Assembly (NCBI GenBank): GCA_021779875.1
Contig: JAJXZV010000266.1
Span: 1 to 7,188 of the forward strand
DNA: 7,188 bases
Origin: Pseudomonadota bacterium
GTDB taxonomy: Bacteria > Pseudomonadota > Gammaproteobacteria > Steroidobacterales > Steroidobacteraceae
Reading direction: 5' to 3'
Below the pieces are notes generated by a model that was not told where the DNA came from, did not search any database, and was given only the letters and a program-made list of their open reading frames with translations. The number at the start of each line of letters is the position of its first letter. Position 1 is the first letter of the stretch. The position numbers and the translations under genes were made by a program. This document shows, one piece after another, positions 1-5,092 of this stretch.

Positions 1-468
1 CAGGCTGTGGGCCCCGAGATGCTGGCGGTAGACCGGCGCCGGCATCGCCATGGTGATCACGATCCGCGTCGATTTGCCCTTCAGCGGATTCTGCGAGGCG
101 CCGCGGCGCGCAACGTCCGCATACGCCACCGCGCGGCGGAACACCTGTTCGAGCAGGCCCTTGAGGAGCGCCGGCATGTTGCCGAGCCACAGCGGATAGA
201 TCATCACGATGTGGTCGCAGCAGATGATGGCCTCCTGGATCCGTTTGATCTCGGGCGGCACGACGCCGCCGTAGAAATCCGCATTGCTGCGCAGGAGCGG
301 GAAATTCATGGAGGAGAGGCGGAAGAGCTCGACCGAATGACCGGCCTGCCGCGCGCCGCGCGCGTAGGCGCCCGTCAGTGCGTGCACGTAGCGCGCCTCG
401 TCCGGATCCGGATGGCCGTCGATGATCACGACCCGCTTGGAGGAGGCCCGCTTGCGCGACGTGGCCAT
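1..468 (-). CDS. NAD(P)H-dependent oxidoreductase, flavodoxin-2 fold (3' part missing)
   Basis: The first 156 residues are present; the C-terminus runs off the left edge (family members are usually about 190-200 residues). The family binds FMN or FAD and uses NAD(P)H for two-electron reduction of quinones or similar acceptors in the cytosol. Visible features: a short basic leader (1-12), first beta strand with the phosphate-binding loop RVVIIDGHPDPD (12-23), then YPLWLGNMPALLKGLLEQVF (91-110), the most diagnostic segment of the NQO1/KefF/MdaB group, and ITMAMPAPVYRQHLGAHSL near the edge, where the family has its VTxG-type flavin loop. The ATG at 468 is the only possible start: the seven in-frame codons between it and the stop of the preceding gene contain no start codon. 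No clear ribosome binding site precedes it, so it may depend on coupling to the gene 21 nt upstream. Substrate cannot be told. It is probably the fourth gene of the operon beginning at 3976. Confidence 0.85.
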   Translation of the reverse strand, partial: MATSRKRASSKRVVIIDGHPDPDEARYVHALTGAYARGARQAGHSVELFRLSSMNFPLLRSNADFYGGVVPPEIKRIQEAIICCDHIVMIYPLWLGNMPALLKGLLEQVFRRAVAYADVARRGASQNPLKGKSTRIVITMAMPAPVYRQHLGAHSL

Positions 469-489
469 CGGCCGTCGGGGCCGCCGGCG

Positions 490-939
490 TCAGGCGAATT
501 CGCCGTTGCGACGCGCCTCGCGCACGTACTGGCTGATCTGGGTCGGCGTCTGGCGGGCGAGGTCCTTCGGAATCACCCCGCGCACCATGCCCTGCACCGA
601 ATCCGGCAGCATGTCGCGCAGCCGGCCGAGCAGCCGCGGAGCGCCGACCAGCACCAGATGCGCGGTCACGTCCTTCTGCATCTCCGGCCCCATGGCGCGC
701 GCGACGCGGCGTGCGAACTTCTCCGTGGCGCGATCCCGGATCAGGTGCCGCTGACCGTAGGCCTGATGCACGCCGGCGCTGCGGTTGAAGGTGCGCCCCG
801 GCCGGTCGCTGACCAGTTCGCTCTCGTGCAGGTGCGCCTCCGGGTTGGTGAAGCTGCGCACGCAGGTCAGGCGTCCGCCCCACGCCGCGGTCTCGTACAG
901 ATCGGCCCGACCGCGATTCGCCACGAGTATCTTGATCAT
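490..939 (-). CDS. Host attachment family protein (baeRF-like, release-factor-related)
   Basis: A 149-residue cytosolic protein without signal peptide or membrane segment. It has the usual landmarks of the family named 'host attachment protein' or 'protein required for attachment to host cells': N-terminal strand MIKILVANRGRADLYE (1-16), the block NPEAHLHESELVSDRPGRTF (32-51), a His/Arg-rich middle, a helix ATEKFARRVARAM (71-83), a hydrophobic strand HLVLVGAPRLLGRLRDMLPD (94-113), and a C-terminal KDLARQTPTQISQYV motif (125-139). Family knowledge: this group has been placed among the bacterial/archaeal relatives of the eRF1/Pelota release-factor domain, which suggests a ribosome- or RNA-linked role; the attachment label comes from an old plant-pathogen phenotype. 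The start is the ATG at 939, with AAGGA 8 nt upstream. The frame stays open far upstream, but that part is out of phase with the nuclease gene and is not coding. Function in this organism is not known. Confidence 0.88.
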   Translation of the reverse strand: MIKILVANRGRADLYETAAWGGRLTCVRSFTNPEAHLHESELVSDRPGRTFNRSAGVHQAYGQRHLIRDRATEKFARRVARAMGPEMQKDVTAHLVLVGAPRLLGRLRDMLPDSVQGMVRGVIPKDLARQTPTQISQYVREARRNGEFA

Positions 940-947
940 GGTGTCGA

Positions 948-952
948 TCCTT
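948..952 (-). promoter_or_regulatory. Ribosome binding site of the host attachment gene
   Basis: AAGGA on the minus strand, 8 nt before the ATG at 939. It fixes the start inside a much longer open frame that continues upstream through the neighbouring gene. Confidence 0.75.
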
Positions 953-995
953 GCAGATTCGCGGCGTCCCGGCACTGAGGTCTCGCCGCAACCGC

Positions 996-2369
996 CTAGG
1001 GGATTCCGCGTTCCAGCGGCTCCACCGTCTCCAGATAATCGGGCACCTCGGCGGCCCAGCGCAGCTCGGTCTGCACGCGCTGGCGCAGCCGATCGGCCGC
1101 CGGCGGCTCGCCGTGGGTGACGAACACGCGCCGGGGCGCCCACTGGAGGCGCCGCAGCCAATCGAGCAGCTCGTCGCCATCCGCATGCGCCGACGCGCTG
1201 GTCAGCTGGCGCACCTCGGCCCGAACCGGCACCAACCGGCCGTGGATCTTGATCGTCGGGTCGCCGGCGGCGAGCGACGCTCCGCGGGTGCCGCCCGACT
1301 GGAAGCCGGTGAGCAGGATCATGTTGCGCGGGTCGGGCGCGAACGCCTCGAGATGGTGCAGCACCCGGCCGCCGGTCGCCATGCCGCTCGCGGACACGAT
1401 CATCAGGGGCCCGTGGCGCAGGTTCAGGGCCTTGGAGTCCTCGGCCGAGTTGACGTAGCTCGCCGCCGTGGACATCGAGGCGCACTGCTCGAGCGTCAAG
1501 CGATGCTCGCCGAGATGGCGGCCGTAGATCTGGGTCACGTTGGTCGCCATCGGACTGTTCAGGAAGACCGGGATATCGGGGATGGCGCGCTGCGCCTTCA
1601 GGCGCGATACCAGCCACAGGATCGTCTGCGCGCGGCCGACGGCGAACGCTGGGACGACGATCACGCCGCCGCGTGCCGCCGCGGCGTTGATCGCATCGGC
1701 GAGTTCGGCCTGCGCATCGACGGCCGGATGACGGCGATCCCCGTAGGTGGACTCGACCACGAGCGCATCGGCGGCGGCGGTGACCCCCGGCGGCAGCATG
1801 ATCGGATCGTTCGGGCGGCCGACGTCGCCCGAGAACAGGACGCTGCCCTTCGGGGTCTCGAGACGGATCATCGCCGCGCCCAGAATGTGGCCGGCGGGGG
1901 TGAAGCGGCAGCGCACTTGCGCGCCGAGGTCCAGATCCGTCTCGAAGTCGACGGGCACGAGGGACTCCAGGGCGCGCAACGACTCGGCCACGTCGTACAG
2001 GGGCAACGCCGGCCGGTGCTTCGAGTAGCCGTGGCGATTCGCCAGGCGCGCCTCCTCTTCCTGGAGGTGGCCGCTGTCCGGCAGCATGATCCGCAGCAGA
2101 TCGGCGCTCGCGTGGGTGCAGTACGCCTTGCCGGCGAACCCCTGGCGCACCAGGATGGGCAGATAGCCGCTGTGATCGATGTGCGCATGGGTGAGCAGCA
2201 CCGCGTCGATCGAGCGCGCGTCGATGGGCAGCGGCTTCCAATTGCGCAGCCGAAGCTGCTTGTAGCCCTGGAACAGCCCGCAATCGACCAGGATGCGGCG
2301 GGCGCCCGATTCGACGAGGTATTTCGAGCCCGTGACGGTCCCGGTGGCTCCCAGGAACGTGATCTTCAT
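996..2369 (-). CDS. Metallo-beta-lactamase/beta-CASP RNA exonuclease
   Basis: A 457-residue protein, full length for the bacterial CPSF73/Ysh1-like beta-CASP nucleases. These two-zinc cytosolic enzymes cleave or trim RNA. The MBL core starts at MKITFLGATGTVTGSKYLVE (1-20) and holds the zinc motif HAHIDH (61-66), a third-motif His in TPAGHILGA (H161) and the bridging Asp in FSGDVG (D182). The beta-CASP part follows, with VVESTYGDR (204-212), PAFAVGRAQ (240-248) and VSASGMATGGR (325-335), then SASAHAD (391-397, H395) and VTHGE (417-421, H419) of the C-terminal RMMBL segment. All metal ligands expected for activity are visible. The ATG at 2369 matches the family N-terminus exactly and has GGGGAG 9 nt upstream; the frame remains open upstream into the kinase gene, but that part is not coding. 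It lies 26 nt after the kinase gene and so is probably co-transcribed. Its RNA target cannot be inferred. Confidence 0.93.
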   Translation of the reverse strand: MKITFLGATGTVTGSKYLVESGARRILVDCGLFQGYKQLRLRNWKPLPIDARSIDAVLLTHAHIDHSGYLPILVRQGFAGKAYCTHASADLLRIMLPDSGHLQEEEARLANRHGYSKHRPALPLYDVAESLRALESLVPVDFETDLDLGAQVRCRFTPAGHILGAAMIRLETPKGSVLFSGDVGRPNDPIMLPPGVTAAADALVVESTYGDRRHPAVDAQAELADAINAAAARGGVIVVPAFAVGRAQTILWLVSRLKAQRAIPDIPVFLNSPMATNVTQIYGRHLGEHRLTLEQCASMSTAASYVNSAEDSKALNLRHGPLMIVSASGMATGGRVLHHLEAFAPDPRNMILLTGFQSGGTRGASLAAGDPTIKIHGRLVPVRAEVRQLTSASAHADGDELLDWLRRLQWAPRRVFVTHGEPPAADRLRQRVQTELRWAAEVPDYLETVEPLERGIP

Positions 2370-2378
2370 CGGCGCAAG

Positions 2379-2384
2379 CTCCCC
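2379..2384 (-). promoter_or_regulatory. Ribosome binding site of the beta-CASP nuclease gene
   Basis: GGGGAG on the minus strand, 9 nt before the ATG at 2369 and inside the 26-nt gap after the kinase stop codon. It supports the short start over the longer open frame. Confidence 0.75.
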
Positions 2385-2395
2385 GCGCGGAGCCG

Positions 2396-3976
2396 CTAGG
2401 CCACCGCGTCGGCGTCGGATCCGGTGACGAGCAGCGCCTGCAGCATGCCGAGCAGCTCGTCCGCATCCACGGGTTTGCTGACGATGCGCAGGCATTCGTC
2501 GCGCCGCAGGTGGCGGATCACCGAGGACGTGTCGCCGGTCACCAGCACGGCGCCGAGCTGCGGTCCGAGGATCGCACGCACCGCCTCGATGACCTGGAGG
2601 CCGGTCTCGCCGGCACCCAGGTGATAATCGGTGATCAGCAGGCAAAGGCCCGAATCCTCGCGCGCCGCGCGCACCGCGTCGGCCAGCCCCGCGACCGCGG
2701 TCACCTCGTACCCCTCGACCGACAGCAGCAGCTGGGTCGCGCTGCGCACCGCCACGTCGTCCTCGACCAGCAGGACGCGGGCGCGCCGCAGCCGCCGGTG
2801 CACCGGCGCCGGCGCCGCATTCACGGCCGCACGGGTCGGCGCACGCGAAGCGCCGAAGGGCACGGTCAACGAAAACGTGGAGCCTTCGCCCGGCGCGGAG
2901 CGCACCGTCACGGCCGCGCCCAGAAGCTTGGCGATGCGCTGCACGATGCTCAGGCCGAGTCCATACCCTTCGCGCGCCGCGTTCGGCGAAACGCCAACCT
3001 GGAAGAATTCCTCGAAGATCAAGCCGAGCTGCTCCGGCGCGATCCCGACGCCCGTGTCACTCACATCGAGGCGCAGCACGCCGCGCTCCTGCACGGCTCT
3101 CACCGTGATGCCGCCGCGCTCGGTGTACTTGATCGCGTTGGAGATCAGGTTGCGCAGGATCTCCTCGACCAGCGAGGGATCGCTGTGCGCGACGGCCCGA
3201 ACCTCCTCGAACCGCAGTCCCAGCCCCTTCTCGGCCGCGACGGCGGCGAACTCGGCGTGCAGCTCCGCGAACAGCGCTTCGAGCGCGAAGTCCGTGGGCT
3301 CCGGCTTGATCGCGCCCGACTCGAGCTTGCTGATGTCCAGCAGCGCATTCATGAGCCGCGACATCGCGCGAATGGTCTGCTCCTGCTGTGCAAGGGCGCC
3401 GAGCGCCGCGGGCTCCCGCACCAACGTGCGCAGGGTTCGATTGAGCAGCGCGAGCGCCTGCAGGGGCTGGCGCAAATCGTGGCTCGCGGTGGCGAGGAAC
3501 CGCCCCTTGGCCAGATTGGCCCGATCCGCGCTCGAGCGCGCGGCATCCGCCGCCGCCTGTGCCTGCTCGGCGAGCACGCGCGCGACGATGAGCTCGGTCT
3601 CGGCCCGCTTGTGATCGCTGATGTCGCGAATGGCCGCGGCCGTCAGCCGGCACTCCGAGGCCTCGAGCACGCTCAGCCGGATCTCGACGGGAAATTCCGA
3701 GCCGTCGCGCCGCTGGGCGAAGGTCTCGATACCCGACCCGAGGACCCACCCGTCCGCAGCATCCCCGGAGCTGCCCGGGCCGCGGCCGCCGGCCGCCACC
3801 CGCCCGGGCACCAGCTGCGCAAAGCGCTGGCGCCGGATCTCCTCGCGCGAGAAGCCGAACAGCGCGGAGGTCTGCCGATTCGCGAACAGGATGCCGCCCT
3901 GCTCGTCCAGGATGATCAGGGCATCCGGCGCCGCATCCAGTGCTTCCTGTGCCAGTTCCGGAGGAATCGATCGCAC
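2396..3976 (-). CDS. PAS-domain hybrid sensor histidine kinase with C-terminal receiver
   Basis: A 526-residue hybrid two-component protein with no membrane segment or signal peptide, so a cytosolic sensor. Order: one PAS domain (about 10-125; DALIILDEQGGILFANRQTS at 18-37) with a Gly-rich insertion near 60-77; an Ala/Glu/Arg-rich helical linker (121-157); HisKA with the H-box SHDLRQPLQAL (phospho-acceptor H166); HATPase with N-box NLISNAIKYTERG (276-288), G1 DTGVGI (307-312) and G2 GYGLGL (337-342); a Pro/Ala linker (about 375-398); and a receiver with acidic pair D406/D407, phospho-acceptor D450, T480 and K501. All catalytic residues are intact. There is no output or DNA-binding domain, so phosphate must pass to another protein, for example an Hpt protein or separate regulator not in this window. 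The start is GTG at 3976, preceded by AAAGGA; no ATG, GTG or TTG lies upstream before an in-frame stop. First gene of the minus-strand operon. The PAS ligand is unknown; no heme-type signature is recognised. Confidence 0.93.
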   Translation of the reverse strand: MRSIPPELAQEALDAAPDALIILDEQGGILFANRQTSALFGFSREEIRRQRFAQLVPGRVAAGGRGPGSSGDAADGWVLGSGIETFAQRRDGSEFPVEIRLSVLEASECRLTAAAIRDISDHKRAETELIVARVLAEQAQAAADAARSSADRANLAKGRFLATASHDLRQPLQALALLNRTLRTLVREPAALGALAQQEQTIRAMSRLMNALLDISKLESGAIKPEPTDFALEALFAELHAEFAAVAAEKGLGLRFEEVRAVAHSDPSLVEEILRNLISNAIKYTERGGITVRAVQERGVLRLDVSDTGVGIAPEQLGLIFEEFFQVGVSPNAAREGYGLGLSIVQRIAKLLGAAVTVRSAPGEGSTFSLTVPFGASRAPTRAAVNAAPAPVHRRLRRARVLLVEDDVAVRSATQLLLSVEGYEVTAVAGLADAVRAAREDSGLCLLITDYHLGAGETGLQVIEAVRAILGPQLGAVLVTGDTSSVIRHLRRDECLRIVSKPVDADELLGMLQALLVTGSDADAVA

Positions 3977-3984
3977 CGGTGGTA

Positions 3985-3990
3985 TCCTTT
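3985..3990 (-). promoter_or_regulatory. Ribosome binding site deciding the GTG start of the kinase gene
   Basis: AAAGGA on the minus strand, 8 nt before the GTG at 3976. The optimal spacing is the main reason to accept the non-ATG start. Confidence 0.8.
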
Positions 3991-4025
3991 CGGCGGCGAT
4001 GCCCCTGAGCCGTCGCCCGCACCAA

Positions 4026-4053
4026 ATATTAAAACGCCTTAATCTTAACTAAA
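4026..4053 (-). promoter_or_regulatory. Candidate sigma-70 promoter for the kinase operon
   Basis: On the minus strand, TTTAGT (4053-4048) and TAATAT (4031-4026) are separated by 16 nt and would place transcription start near 4019, about 43 nt before the kinase start. The -10 box matches consensus at 4 of 6 positions and the -35 at 3 of 6. In an AT-rich island such matches arise easily, so this is only a candidate. Confidence 0.3.
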
Positions 4054-4111
4054 TCACTCGTTTTTTGCCAGAGGTACTCCCATCGCGCGCAGCGCAGCAT
4101 CCTATCGACGC

Positions 4112-5089
4112 ATGACGCTGCGTCGGATCGGCGCGCCGCTGGTGCTCGAGCGGCACCCGCTACCCGAGCCGGGCGCCGCGGAGGTGCTGATTCGCGTGCA
4201 CGTCTGCGGCATCTGCCGCACGGATCTGCACGTGATCGACGGCGAGCTGCCGGATCAGCCGCTGCCCATCGTGCCCGGCCACGAGATCGTCGGCGAGGTG
4301 GCGGCGCGCGGCGCGGGCGCCCGCTGGGCCGTGGGTACGCGCGTCGGCGTTCCATGGCTCGGCCATGCCTGCGGGACCTGCGAGGACTGCCGCGCGGGCC
4401 GCGAGAATCTGTGCGAGCGGGCGCGTTTCACCGGCTATCAGATCGACGGCGGCTTCGCGCAGTACGTGATCGCCGATGCCCGCTTCTGCTTTCGCCTGCC
4501 GGAGGGCATCGACGACCGGCACGCGGCGCCCCTGCTGTGCGCCGGCCTGATCGGCTATCGCACGCTCAAGATGGCCGGGGACGCCCGCCGCCTGGGCATC
4601 TATGGATTCGGCGCCGCCGCCCACATCGTGGCCCAGGTCGCGCGCGCGCAGGGCCGCGAGGTGTACGCCTTCACCCGCCGCGGCGACCTCGCGGCCCAGC
4701 GCTTCGCGCTCGAGCTCGGCGCCGTCTGGGCCGGCGACAGCGAGCAGCCGCCGCCGGCGCCGCTCGATGCGGCGTTGATCTTCGCGCCGGTGGGCGCCCT
4801 GGTTCCGCTCGCGCTGCGCGCCGTGCGCAAGGCCGGCGTGGTCGTGTGCGGCGGCATCCACATGAGCGACATCCCGGCCTTCCCGTACGCGCTGCTCTGG
4901 GGAGAGCGGGTGCTGCGCTCGGTGGCCAACCTCACCCGCCGCGACGCCGAGGAATTCCTCGATCTGGCGCCGCGAATCCCGGTGCGCACGCAGGTCGAGG
5001 CCTGGCCGCTCGAGGCGGCCAACGAGGCGCTGCAGCGCCTGCGCGAGGGCCGGCTCACCGGCGCCGCCATATTGACCATGGAGGATTAG
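4112..5089 (+). CDS. Zinc-dependent alcohol dehydrogenase, CAD2/AdhA-like
   Basis: A 325-residue cytosolic medium-chain dehydrogenase, typical length for the family. It should interconvert an alcohol and an aldehyde with NAD(P)(H); the physiological substrate is not evident. The GroES-like domain has catalytic zinc ligands C35 (in CGICRTDLH, 32-40), H57 (PGHEIVGEV) and C143 (LLCAG), and the structural zinc quartet C87, C90, C93 and C101. The Rossmann domain carries [17 protein letters not shown] (161-177), followed by AFTRRGD (186-192) at the cofactor ribose region. The segments [18 protein letters not shown] (248-265) and [10 protein letters not shown] (269-278) are characteristic of the CAD2 subgroup. 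ATG 4112 is the first canonical start after an in-frame TAA at 4046, but no ribosome binding site precedes it, and alignment from memory suggests that the protein may begin a little upstream. It is divergent from the kinase operon and 3 nt before the peptidase gene. Confidence 0.92.
   Translation: MTLRRIGAPLVLERHPLPEPGAAEVLIRVHVCGICRTDLHVIDGELPDQPLPIVPGHEIVGEVAARGAGARWAVGTRVGVPWLGHACGTCEDCRAGRENLCERARFTGYQIDGGFAQYVIADARFCFRLPEGIDDRHAAPLLCAGLIGYRTLKMAGDARRLGIYGFGAAAHIVAQVARAQGREVYAFTRRGDLAAQRFALELGAVWAGDSEQPPPAPLDAALIFAPVGALVPLALRAVRKAGVVVCGGIHMSDIPAFPYALLWGERVLRSVANLTRRDAEEFLDLAPRIPVRTQVEAWPLEAANEALQRLREGRLTGAAILTMED
5080..5084 (+). promoter_or_regulatory. Ribosome binding site of the M20 peptidase gene, inside the dehydrogenase gene
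   Basis: GGAGG, 8 nt before the ATG at 5093, lies within the last codons of the dehydrogenase gene. This indicates one transcript and probable translational coupling of the two genes. Confidence 0.85.
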
Positions 5090-5092
5090 AGA

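Larger units (their letters stand above)
3977..4111. promoter_or_regulatory. Divergent intergenic region with AT-rich island
   Basis: A 135-nt gap between two divergently read genes, so it should hold promoters for both the kinase operon and the dehydrogenase-peptidase pair. Its core (about 4024-4066) is strikingly AT-rich compared with everything around it, contains three TTAA tetramers (4029, 4039, 4045) and ends in a run of six T (4061-4066). No clear sigma-70 promoter for the plus strand and no sigma-54 (GG/GC) element is seen. Confidence 0.7.

Noticed and set aside
958..991. Stem-loop GCGGCG (961-966) with CGCCGC (984-989) between the nuclease and host attachment genes, considered as a terminator
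   Set aside because: The stem is only 6 bp with a 17-nt loop and no T run follows in the direction of transcription. It may be an RNA processing site but cannot be called a terminator.
940..2466. N-terminal extension of the host attachment frame up to 2466 (658 codons in total)
   Set aside because: The extension runs through the nuclease gene in another frame and is a low-complexity Arg/Ala/Pro translation. The family N-terminus and a ribosome binding site place the true start at 939.
2370..2645. N-terminal extension of the nuclease frame into the kinase gene
   Set aside because: The 92 extra residues overlap the kinase receiver domain in another frame and are not family-like; MKITFLGATG and GGGGAG upstream fix the start at 2369.
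951..4042. Long plus-strand frames (951-2399 and 2510-4042) opposite the nuclease and kinase genes
   Set aside because: They mirror coding genes, lack domain motifs and are His/Arg/Ala-rich, as expected of antisense shadows.
4040..4060. FNR/Anr box in the divergent intergenic region, suggested by the low-oxygen hypothesis
   Set aside because: The best minus-strand match (GTGAT-TTAG-TTAAG) agrees with only 6 of the 10 fixed positions of TTGAT-N4-ATCAA, with a poor right half-site.
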